From Zarea fungicola (Eukaryota; Ascomycota; Sordariomycetes; Hypocreales; Cordycipitaceae): a stretch of DNA of 64,000 nucleotides. The DNA lies in contig FWCC01000164.1 of NCBI GenBank assembly GCA_900169235.1, forward strand, positions 186,001 to 250,000. Direction: 5' to 3'. The notes under the pieces are model-generated. The model searched no databases, was not told where the DNA came from, and saw nothing but the letters and a program-made list of their open reading frames with translations. Positions 54,118-64,000 of this stretch are shown here, piece by piece. Numbering within the stretch: the first letter of the stretch is position 1; every line of letters begins with the position of its first letter. Position numbers and translations under genes: made by a program.

Positions 54118-56271
54118 TTACTGCGAGAAATATGTCGCTGGCAACAAGAGCTTGGCAACACCAGTATGCTGTTGCGATCCGTGTACATCATCTTCCATAA
54201 AGCCACCCGCGGCAGTCCTCTTACCACCTCTATATCTCGGAATAGTAACTTTGAAAGCCAGCGCCGGCTCAAAGAATCCCATCCAGATGATATCCGCAGG
54301 GGACACGTTGAGGGCTTCCGCGACAGTCTCGTCAGATAAGAGGCCGCTGTTTCTGACTTTATCGTAAATCTCCCGCGTGAAGAACAAAACGTCGACAGTG
54401 ATCTCAAAGGGACCTGCATTCTTTGAGCGCAAGATTCGCGACACATCGGCCAGCGTTTTGGGGTCCGTCGGTGGCAGCAGGGCTGCGGCTTGTGTTGCCT
54501 TTCCATTGTCCTTGCCGTTTTTTATGGACATGCCAGATACTCCCTGCTCCAAAGCATCACCGTTCACTTCTGCACCGTTGGGCAAAGCATCACGGGTTCC
54601 TCTGCCAATCAGGGAGACCTTGGACCGAATCAGGGGGTCGCGATCAGCCGCGTCGCCATCTGCGCGTAGGCGTTCCTCACCCGCGTCAAGGTCCATGAGA
54701 TGGTAGATGCAAAACTGCGCGCAGAGGCCCATTTCAATTTCCATTGCGCCACCAATGCCGAAGCCAAAGTTTCCAGATGTTGCTTTCTGGCCTGGATATG
54801 GACCATGCTGTAGGGTGTTAGAATACTGTCTGGTACAAGACAGGACGGGAACGGTACTTACAATCATGGCAATTCTCGCCTTTGAAGCGAGGCTAGTGGC
54901 GAGTTCTTGTGTTGGCGCCAACGTTTCTGCCACAATAAAGATCTCCAACGGCGGTGTCGAGCCGACTTGTTGGTTTCCGTAGATGTGAAACTCAAGCTCC
55001 CATTTTTCTTGTACATGACGATGATGCATCTGAACAAATTGTTTAATACGACCCATGAGCGAATCAATCTGCTGGATCAAAATCGCTATACTAGGTATTA
55101 GCATTGGAGGTGAAAAGATTTATCCAAATTTCGGTATTTGGTGTGGTCATACCATCGCGGACTTTTCCCATAAACATGGTACGGTACCCAACTGTACGAG
55201 CAGCTTCCAGCTTAAGCTGGTACGGTTTTCCGTCCTGCTTGGAGCTTTGGAATCGGCTGCCTCTGACTTTGACAGTTCGACCGTCGTCCAGCTGTTCATA
55301 TTCCGAGTCTTTCAGATGCAAGCTACCGCCCGGTCCATAGAGAATATCAGGCCTCGTATTCTCATACAAGACGTGGGCCGCAACGGATATAGGCGTGCAA
55401 CGTGATGAGGGCTCGAGCGGCCAAACATGGAAGCTGCCGTCCTCATATGCTGTGGCAGCGGCACCACCGCCCTTGGGCAATGCGCAAAGACCACCGCACT
55501 CGAGTATTTTACCCATGTGCAGGATGCCACCCAACCGTGTCTCGATTTCAGTATGGGTTAGTGCTGGATATTTTCGCTTTAATTGAAAGACCGTGTAAGC
55601 GACGTATGGCGCTGGGTCGTAGGCTCGACCGCTGACGATAATGTCAAAGCCGGGATCCTGCTCCATTGCATCGAGAAAAGGTTCAAATCCAACTTGCGCC
55701 ACAATACGAGCTGCAGCGTCAATGTCGTCTTCTGTAAGCTGTGGTACGCATGGCCCGCACGCTGTGACACGTCCCTGTTTGAAACGGGACAAAATGGTCG
55801 CCTTGCTGATGCTAGAATACAAAGAAAGCACCGTGAACTTGTAATCTCTGGTAATGGAATGTTGGTAATAGTTTGAAAAATTAAGAAAGAAGGGAAAAAT
55901 GCCCAGAAGGGGTCGGCTTACTCATTTTCCGCTTGGGCTGTGATTTCCTCAATTACATCCAACATTGTCTGCACGTGCTCATCTGTCCCGTCGCCACCGG
56001 CCGAAGAAAATATTAATGGCACACGAAACTTGTGCACAAGAGCAAGCAGTTTTGTGAGGTCGTTCATATAAGACGATCGGGGGCATGTCATGGAACCGAA
56101 TGCCAGTTTTCCTGGTCCGCTGTCGGTTGAGCCGGAATCCAGGATGAGGGCAGTGGGGATGCCATTCAGTGTAAGTCGTGCAAGCTCATTCGTGGTAGCA
56201 TTTTCATCGAAACCATAACCCAGCATGCCAACCGGCGTAACAATCTGGCATATGGGGCTGGGATCGGTCAT
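54118..56271 (-). CDS. AtuA/DUF1446-family protein fused to a DUF4387 domain
   Basis: Exons on the minus strand: 55922-56271, 55153-55811, 54862-55085 and 54118-54807; 640 aa, phases agree. The chosen ATG (56269-56271) precedes MTDPSPICQIVTPVGMLGYG; earlier in-frame ATGs give an unlikely basic leader. Residues 1 to about 440 follow the acyclic terpene utilisation protein AtuA (DUF1446): LILDSGSTDSGPGKLA, SSAGGDG, ISKATILSRFKQGRVTACGP, DIIVSGRAYDPAP, GGAAATAYEDGSFHVWPLEP and the GYRTMFMGKVRD turn. The last about 115 residues (DVSRILRSKNAGPFEITVDV on) are DUF4387, a separate small gene in bacteria. AtuA takes part in citronellol/geraniol catabolism in Pseudomonas; the chemistry is unresolved. 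It shares a divergent promoter with a Zn2Cys6 gene. Confidence 0.88.
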
Positions 56272-56739
56272 CTTGACCAGTGCAGAGTGCTTTCTGTTTT
56301 GTCGGCCAAGGATTCTTCCAGTTCGATAATTATCGGCATTTTCCTCCGGCCCTTGACGGGCGAGGTGCGGTTTAATATAGGTTGCCACATGGGACTTCTC
56401 CGGCCGATCAACGCCCGACCCCGGCCGATGCATCGAGCCGAATTTCGCATGTCGGCGCGTCTTTAGCTCGGCAGTAACAGCAGTCACTCGTTGCAGCAAC
56501 TGACAGCTGCTAAACCGTAAATTGTGGAGAGGGTCAGCCGAATTAGCAGGAGTAGGCACGTAGCGCATTTCGGCTTCGGTGCCGCATTTCGCTCGAGACA
56601 TTCGAGACATCGCGAGCTAGCTACACGTGACTGGAAAGGCATTCATCATCCTTGGCAAACCAAGTCTGGAGACCAACTCGGATCTCGCAGCCGACAAATC
56701 CACCGTGCAGGGACCTTGCACCTCCACCCACTCACCGTG
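56272..56739. promoter_or_regulatory. Short divergent promoter of AtuA-like and Zn2Cys6 genes
   Basis: 468 bp between the two start codons. Upstream in-frame extension of the AtuA-like gene into this stretch is possible but has no family support. Co-regulation is inferred from the shared promoter. Confidence 0.5.
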
Positions 56740-58805
56740 ATGACTTCAACGGGGTCAGAGTCTACAGGCGTGCGCCCGGTGCGAGCATGCACCGAGTGCA
56801 AGCAATCCAAGGTATACCAAAGTTGCCCCGGCTTCCCTATGATTTTTCTCTTCTGATTATTTGACAAGCTCAAATGCGACTCCAAAGAAACATTTCCCAA
56901 TCCCTGTTCCAGATGTCGTTCAAGACAGCTGGTGTGCAGGGTGGATTCATCATTTCGGAGGACGCCGGCGCGAAAGTAAGCGCATGAAAGGCTCAGACTG
57001 GTCAATTGTGGCTAATCATCACTGATGTAGGCGGGTTGAAACCATGCGCAGGGAGTTGGAACAATTGCGCAGCCAACAAAACACAGATTACGCCATGCCA
57101 GCCTCCGAATCTAGCCTTGAACAAGACGGTGAACGCCAGTCTACGCGGATGGCCGCCCCTGCATCCAGTCATGACTTTGATCTGAAATGCAACGGCGCTG
57201 TGTCGCTGGATGGCACTATGCTTAGCTCTTCTTTGGCAGTTGATGCCTTGAAACTGTACGTCGTATTTTTCACTCGAACATGGGCGGATCTCAAGACATC
57301 TAAACTCATGTCGCCTTGTTACTTAGGTTTGCAGACTTATTCCTTCCTCAATTTCCAATTATTGGCGCCATCTCGGCAACAGACATGTACACGCGGCGGC
57401 ATCTGTTATTCTGGACGATATTGGTGATTGTATTCTCCCATCATCGCGTAATGATAGACGAGGATGTGTTTGAGCCTCTGCTCGCGTCCTTTACTCGACA
57501 AGTGCGCAATGAGAGTACAGATGCGCCTTTGCCTTTGTTCAAAATCCATGCTCTTTTGCTGTTGACCATGTGGCCTTTGCCTGTCATATCGCAGACTCGT
57601 GATCCTGGCTTACTCTACTGCGGGATAGCAATCCAGGCTGCTCGCTATATGGGTTTGGACCGCAACCAAAATGTCCCGTCGCTGTGCAGCATTGGTGTCC
57701 CTGCCGGCCACATTGACACGAGGATCAATACTTGGATAGGTTGCTTCTATGCGACTACATTGTAGGCTCATTTTCTTCCCTAGCTTCACCCTCCAGCCCC
57801 CAACGACACATATCATGGAGAGCCTGCTTACGCTTTGGTAGACTTAGTTTGCAGTTGGGTCTGCGTCCGACGATTGACGCCGACATTGACCTGACGACCG
57901 TACAAAACTTCCTGGCGCGCAATACTCTAAGCCACGAGTTTCAAACTCTTGTAAGAATTCAAGTGGTGGTTGCCAAATATTCGGGTCTCCTGTCCCACGA
58001 TACCCTCAATCAGAGCGGATATGCGTCCATTATGAGATTGATAGAGAGCGAGCTGGACGTGCTCCAAGCGGCCGGCCAAGAAACGGGCACAATAACGCAA
58101 ACAATAAATCTGAGCATCCTCGACGTGAAGCTGCATTTCTACGCATTCCTCATGACGAGGCTGTCATCCCAGGCGCCGTCGCAGCAGGTCACATTCAAGA
58201 ATGGGCTCGCCAGCGCTGTGCGAATAATCCAGCTCGCAAACTTGCCCGAGACCAGCAGTGCAGACAATGAACGTGACTCGAGACTGCAGCGGCGTCGGTC
58301 TCGCCACAAGCATCATTTTCGGAGCCTGTCATTTGCGACGGTGATTCTCCTCAAGTTCTTTTACCTCAACAGCTCCACGCCAAAGGAGGAACAGGAGGCC
58401 GCCCTTACGCACATTGGCATCGCACACACCATTTTTAACTCGTGCTCGGAGCGCGAGAATGACGAATACCACCGGGCGGCGCAGTTTTTTGAGTGCCTGT
58501 CTCATCGCCGCCAGGGCACATCCAACTACCAGACGTCACTGCGACTGGACCATCTCATGGGCGTGTCGATTCTCTTTGATGCGTTGAGCACAGCTGCCGA
58601 GATGCGCGGGAGGCCCGTGGAGCTGTCGGAAGCCGTGGTGGGAGACGGCGAGGCCGAGTTTACCGCGTATGACGACCCCGGCGGCGAGCATATGCTTGAG
58701 GGTGGAGCGTACCCGGGGGATCAGGTGGATTCGACCATGGCGTTTTTGACGGAGTTTTGGGAAGGGCAAGTTACGGACTTGATGGTTGGTGATATTATGC
58801 TGTAA
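56740..58805 (+). CDS. Zn2Cys6 transcription factor (Fungal_trans type)
   Basis: Exons 56740-56811, 56869-56975, 57031-57255, 57327-57761 and 57848-58805; 598 aa, ATG at 56740, phases agree. The zinc cluster is split by intron 1: ACTECKQSK then LKCDSKETFPNPCSRCRSRQLVC, giving the six Cys. After it come a basic stretch and a coiled heptad-like linker (RRELEQLRSQQ). The middle homology region (about 150-430) includes FADLFLPQFP and RDPGLLYCGIAIQAARYMGLD. The last junction is the least certain; I chose the acceptor at 57847, which yields ATTFLQLGLRPTID. It diverges from the AtuA-DUF4387 gene and is probably its regulator. Confidence 0.88.
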
Positions 58806-59806
58806 CGTGAAGCAACCACGACTCATCTCGGATTGCTAGACTCGCAGGGGAGCTGCTCCTTGGCGACAAAATAATGAGGTAGATTGACTGCGACAATTAA
58901 TTAGGATAACAAAACATCAGCGCATGTGGACGCCGACGTGTCAGAATCAAATATAGCTACTTATATAATCATGAGCTTGGTGCAGTTTTTGGGATTAATG
59001 AATTGCTATCCGAAGAAGGGCACTACATTGTATGTTGTAAACCGAGGCATTACGATTGTTCGCCAGGCCATGTAACGGCCCTCATGCCGCCGCACCAACT
59101 CCAGTAGAAATTAAATCCACAGAGAGCATCAACACAGAGAGCAATTACATCTTACAACTGTAGTGCGAGTACCAAATTGGCTTCTCGTTGCAATTCAATT
59201 TTGGCTGTAGGGTAGGTCCGGTCAATGGTGCATCGCAGCAGGGCAGTTAAAGTTAAATAAATGCTATTTTAGTATTATCTATTTTAGTAATTATTTAGTA
59301 CAGGGTATTACTATGTTTCTAAAAATAGTGGTATTATTCCCCCTGCCTACAGACCTTTCTTTTCCATTTTATAGTAGAAACTGCGGCGTTCCTAACAGCT
59401 CTACCATGATAAGTATATTGCACTTCTATATGTTACCGCTAAAATACAGGATAGGGCGCTGTTTTGCTGTTGCGCTAGAAAGTGGCCAACCACAGCCAAG
59501 GCTTGATTAATATCCCATATCTGCGTGATAATTTGACTCCCTCCCAAGGTCAGCTCGCTGCAGCGGGCACCAATCAATGGCTATGAAACCCCTCCCTCAT
59601 GCAGGTGAGGCGCCAGCATGAAATCAGGAGGGATTGCGCGGACTGTAGGATTTTCATTCTTCTTCTGCTTTTCTCAACAAATAATACTCCGACCCCTGTT
59701 CCTGCCGTCTGCTCATTAAATAATACAAACAGTACAGGACCAGGGGACGGAACCAGAGGCAGGTATTTCAAGTACCAAACCCTGTCAACCACGAAGCGGA
59801 AGCGCA
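58806..59806. other. Intergenic, partly AT-rich; promoter of the NLR gene
   Basis: About 1 kb. An AT-rich patch spans 59240-59450. No repeat family or domain-bearing frame was recognised. Confidence 0.55.
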
Positions 59807-62800
59807 ATGGGTCCGCCACCACAGGATGCGTACCAGATCGGTTGGATATGTGCTCTGCCTATCGAGGTTGCGGCTGCGAAAGAGATGCTCGATGAAAACT
59901 TCGGCACCCTGGACGAACAGGCCATAGAAGATTCGAATTCGTACACCTTGGGTCGGGTTGGCAGACACTATGTTGTGATTGCTGGTTTACCTAGTGGGCA
60001 ATACGGTACTACATCAGCTACAACTGTGGCGATCAATATGATGCGGACGTTTTCCCGATCGTTGCGCGTTGGGCTGATGGTCGGCATTGGAGGAGGGATC
60101 CCCTGCGTCGACCATGATATACGTCTTGGAGACATTGTAGTGAGCCGTCCCGAGGGCACCTGCGGTGGCGTGGTTCAGTATGACATGGGAAAAGTTGTCG
60201 AAGATGGCGAGTTGAACCGGACTGGTTCCTTGAATAGCCCGCCTCGTTCTCTCTTGACTGCAGTAACAAGCATGATTGCAGACGCGTTCGGTAACGATCC
60301 GAGCTACCCCAAATATTTGGATAAGGCAGTGCGAAGAAATGACAGGACGCTGCGGAGTTTCGGCCAACCCAATAGGGACACAGACCGGCTATTCAAAATC
60401 CAGCACGACCACCTCACAACCGCAACCACATGCGACAACTGTCCACCAGAGTGGGAAAAAACCAGGGATACTCGCGATGATCCCAACCCACAAGTATTCT
60501 ACGGTATTATTGCGTCTGGTAATAAGGTTATAAAACATGGAGCTACCAGGGAACGCCTTCATAAAGAAACTGGGGCCCTTTGCTTTGAAATGGAGGCCGC
60601 CGGTCTTATGATGGATTTTCCTTGCATAGTTATCCGTGGGATCTGTGATTATGCCGACTCACACAAAAGCAAGAAATGGCAGGGATATGCTGCATTGGCT
60701 GCAGCGTCTTATGCCAAAGAGCTGCTCAGTTATGTCCCAGTCGGGCAAATATCTCAAGAAGCATTAGTCAAAGAATTGTGCAGTAGGTGACAGGTTTGGC
60801 AATCTCATGCCCTGAATGTACAACAGCTCTGACTCTTTTACCTAGTTGAGATGATTGACCAAGTCAAAATGATAAACAGACACATTGAAAAAACTTCTCA
60901 TCAACAAGCAGATCATCATCGCGAACGGATGACATTGGAATCAATGACGAGGCAGGAACAGTGTCACCAAGCATTCAAGACCTCTACATACGAGCAATAT
61001 AAAAATATCAATCCAAACCGTGCAGATGGTACCTGCCAATGGATACTCAACGACCGTCAATATCGTGATTGGTACGAGAGTAACCACAATGACTTACTCT
61101 GGATATCGGCTGATCCTGGATGTGGCAAATCGGTTTTTGCAAAGTCACTCATTGATGTTGATCTAAAGATGTCGGCATCGACTTGCATCTGCTACTTTTT
61201 CTTCAAAGATAACGAGGAACAGAATAGTCTTGCCACAGCGCTATGTGCTATACTCCATCAGCTATTTAGTGAACAGCCTGGCCTAATACGTCATGCCTTA
61301 CCATTCTGGACAAGAAACCACGAAAAGCTACAGCGAGAGACTGGTGACCTCTGGCGCATCCTCGAGGCTGCCATCTCAGACTCGGCATTTTGCAGCACAG
61401 TTTGTATTTTCGATGCGCTAGATGAATGCGAACGGAAGGATCAATCTCTGCTAATAGAGAAACTGCGAAACTTCTATTCAAAAAGCCATTGCATAGGGAG
61501 AAGCAGCTGGTTAAAGTTCCTGGTTACCAGCCGGCTCTATGTCGAGATCCAGGAGGACTTTTGGGCAGCCACGAGAAGATTTCCTCATATCCACGTGCGT
61601 GGAGAGGACATGAATGAGCAGATTCATGAAGAGATCAACTTGGTCGTGAAAATGCGGGTGGCAGAACTTGAATATCTAAGCGAACCAACACGGCTACGAC
61701 TACAAGAGCAGCTTTTACGGATGGAGCACCGAACCTACCTCTGGCTACATTTGGCCATGGATGATATCCGTACAATGTTTCGCTATAGCTTAACACCAGA
61801 AGAGGAATCAGAGTTAATTCCCTTGATTCCCGAATCGGTTAGCTCTGCATACGAGAGAATTTTGCAGCGGGTACCGCCCGACAAAAAGTTGGACGCCAAG
61901 TTGATCCTTCAGATGGTTGTTGCCGCGAGACGTCCATTAAAGATTGAGGAATTGGCGATAGCCTTTGGAGTAGCCAAGTCTACCAAGTCTGAGGTGAAAC
62001 CCGAGGTTCTGCGTGATAGAATCCGCCAGTTATGTGGACTTTTTGTCTTCATCAACGGCTCAGGAAGAGTCTTCTTGATTCATCAAACCGCGCGGGATTT
62101 TCTTACCAATACAGACATGATTTACATGTCAGAAAATGAGCGACAATATTCATCAGTAGTTGACACTCACCGCACAAGGCACCCATCGTTGCTTGAGTTG
62201 CATGCCATAGAGTGGAAGTGGTATTACATGACAGAAGACGAGGCGAATCTCCTCATGTTTAGAATATGCTTTGCATATCTAACTCTAGACAAGTTCGAAA
62301 ACGCTGGTTTGGTCGTCCAACGCGAATCGCACACGCAGCGTTTGCTTAAAGTCTCCACCTCGGATCTGCACGATCACTTTCTGCAGCGTCGGTTTTTAGA
62401 GTACTCATCGGAGGCATGGGATTATCATGCGATAAAAAGTTATCCGGCCGTTCTGGGAAGCTTTGCCGGTTTCGCACAAAAATTTGCCACTGAAGAAACG
62501 TTTCGAGATGCTTGGTTACTCGAAACGGTCAAAGAAGGACAGGAAGAAGTTGCCCAACTACTACTTGGTAGTGGCGCTGACATAACTATGAGAGATCGGA
62601 ATGGTCGGACCTTGGTGTGGTGGGCAACTGTCAGGGGAAGTGTGGAAGTTCTCAAGCTGCTGCTCGACAGGGGCGCCGCCATCCAGTTGACAGACGAGTG
62701 TGACGGTGCGGCAGTCTTATGGGCATGTTTAAAGGGGTATGAGGATGCAGCTAAGCTACTGCTTAAGGGTACCCAGTACGGTGAAGAATATTTTTCTAGG

Positions 62801-63646
62801 ACTGCTCAAGATGGCTCTACACTCATAATCAGGTCGCTGTTGGAGATTGGCGTTCCCATCGATATCAAGGAAGAAAATGATTTGACTCCACTCCGGTGGG
62901 CTGCTGCTGAGAGAAGACTAGAAATTGTCAACCTATTGGTAGGACTCGGCGCCAATATTGAAGAAAGGTGTAATAAATGTACACCACTTTGGTATGCAGT
63001 TGCTGAGGGTCATGAGGATATGGCTAAGCTATTGGTAGGACTTGGCGCTAATATTGAGGAAAAGTGTTATGACTGTACACCACTTTGGCGCGCAGTTGAT
63101 GAGGGTTGTGAGGATATGGCTAAGCTATTGGTAGGACTTGGTGCTAATATTGAGGCAAATTGTTATAAATGTACACCACTTTGGCTCGCAGTTGATAAGG
63201 GTTATGAGGATATGGTTAAGCTATTGGTAGGACTTGGTGCTAATATTGAGGAAAAGTGTCATGACTGTACACCACTTTGGCACGCGGTTGATAAGGGTTA
63301 TGAGGATATGGCTAAGCTATTGGTAGGACTTGGCGCTGATATTGAGGAAAGGTGTTACGACTATACACCACTTTGGCGCGCGGTTGATAAGGGTTTTGAG
63401 GATATGGCTAAGCTATTGGTAGGACTTGGTGCTGATATTGAGGCAAATTGTTATGGATGTACACCACTTTGGCTTGCAGTTGAGGAGGGTCATAAGGATA
63501 TGGCTAAGCTATTGGTAGAGCTTGGTGCTGACATTAAGGCAAATTGTTATGGGCGTACACTGCTTCAGAAGGCAGTTGATGAGGGCCATGAGGACATGGT
63601 TATGCTATTATTAACGCTTGGTGCAGATGAGCTATCTTTAGCCTAG
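59807..63646 (+). CDS. NLR-type receptor: PNP-like domain, NACHT, ankyrin repeats
   Basis: Exons 59807-60782 and 60846-63646 (63-bp intron, donor GTAGGT); 1258 aa, ATG at 59807. Residues 1-310: nucleoside-phosphorylase-like (PNP/UDP) domain starting YQIGWICALPIEVAAAKEML, with GLMVGIGGGIP, RPEGTCGGVVQYDMGK, and the catalytic-type FEMEAAGLM and ICDYAD motifs. Residues about 410-700: NACHT NTPase with Walker A ADPGCGKS and Walker B CIFDALDECE. From about 885 come ankyrin repeats; the last ones (from about 1022) are near-identical 32-residue units. This is the usual fungal NLR plan: effector, switch, sensor. In bacterial Detocs and related fungal NLRs the PNP-type effector is known to cleave ATP; the same activity here is inference. 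Probable role in non-self recognition. Confidence 0.93.
62933..63628 (+). repeat. Tandem 96-nt repeats encoding ankyrin units
   Basis: The marker CTATTGGTAGGACT recurs with exact 96-nt spacing at 62933, 63029, 63125, 63221, 63317, 63413, 63509 and, more diverged, 63605. Each unit encodes 32 residues of the form CTPLW-AV--G-EDMAKLLV. Framework codons are almost identical between units, while the few codons after NIE, after LW and after AV differ. This is an in-frame minisatellite inside the receptor gene. Confidence 0.95.
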
Positions 63647-64000
63647 CCTATACCACTTTCAATAAAATTACAATATTAGCTGCTTCACGGACATAGCTTA
63701 TGGTATACCGCCTTGTTGTCCGCAACTGGTCGTATGAAATGTGCCGCTGATTGAGTGAGGCTAGATGGCCGTGGTAATGTCAGTGACGGACACAATTTGG
63801 ACAACTATGTGGGTGTACAGTTTAATAACCTGGCTATTTCATGCTGTCGGTTTATGCTGCAAGCCTTGAACAAAAGATCAAAGACGGCATCCGCGGTGGT
63901 TGCTTTGTAGTTGGCAATGGACCTTGTCGGGCATTTCTTACTTTTTTAATTTCTTTTTAGTGACAAGTCGGGGAGAAAAATACGAAACCAAGCCGTGTTG
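63647..64000. other. 3' flank of the NLR gene, no feature to window end
   Basis: 354 bp without a supported frame or repeat. Confidence 0.6.

Noticed and set aside
56272..56610. 113-codon upstream extension of the AtuA-like protein
   Set aside because: Arg-rich, low similarity to family starts, and it would consume the divergent promoter. Family-like sequence begins at 56271.
62933..63628. CRISPR-like array
   Set aside because: The regular repeats are contiguous, coding, in frame and encode ankyrin units; there are no spacers and the genome is fungal.
1..64000. tRNA, rRNA or snoRNA genes
   Set aside because: No cloverleaf-compatible segment with A/B boxes and no rRNA-like sequence was recognised by eye. 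A tRNA scan could still find a diverged one.

Overview
The window is genomic DNA of a filamentous ascomycete, most likely a Sordariomycete. Genes are broken by short spliceosomal introns (about 55-125 bp, GT...AG). The protein set is fungus-specific: Zn2Cys6 and C2H2 regulators, GPI-anchored cysteine-rich proteins, an LIP-type secreted lipase, a PNP-NACHT-ankyrin receptor and LTR debris. Exon joins below were chosen by reading frame, splice signals and family motifs, and almost all pass a phase check. No RNA gene or CRISPR array was found.

Layout. 1-863: wreck of an MFS transporter. 2332-14103: a tight four-gene block in alternating orientation: a membrane-anchored haem-oxygenase-like diiron oxidase (HDO, minus), a stand-alone AspRS/AsnRS catalytic core without anticodon-binding domain (plus), a cytochrome P450 (minus) and a full ABCC exporter (plus). 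This looks like a small biosynthetic cluster built around an aminoacyl-adenylate-forming enzyme and is the best candidate for an undescribed system. LTR debris (14.1-15.7 kb) and a C2H2 regulator (16.9-17.7 kb) follow. A dispersed repeat is present in the same orientation at about 1.0 and 18.1 kb, so it brackets the block. 19.1-24.2 kb: sugar-porter-type MFS transporter, glycerophosphodiester phosphodiesterase and Zn2Cys6 factor, a likely nutrient-use module.

25.8-32.4 kb: a second sugar transporter, a two-domain glyoxalase I and a D-2-hydroxyacid dehydrogenase. 33.9-38.0 kb: a 1379-residue multi-pass protein with C-terminal ankyrin repeats, followed by a clean solo LTR with a 5-bp target duplication. 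39.6-49.6 kb: mostly surface and secreted functions (GPI-anchored Cys-rich protein, SDR-like oxidoreductase, hydrolase remnant, multi-pass glycoprotein, secreted lipase, single-pass Cys-rich membrane protein). 51.5-53.9 kb: a Cys-rich GPI protein and an HNH-nuclease-domain protein, followed by a duplicated orphan copy of the GPI gene's 3' end.

54.1-58.8 kb: an AtuA/DUF1446-DUF4387 fusion and a Zn2Cys6 factor sharing a short divergent promoter. 59.8-63.6 kb: an NLR-type receptor (PNP-like domain, NACHT, ankyrin) whose last repeats are near-identical 96-nt units differing mainly at a few codons, the pattern of allorecognition or immune receptors in fungi.
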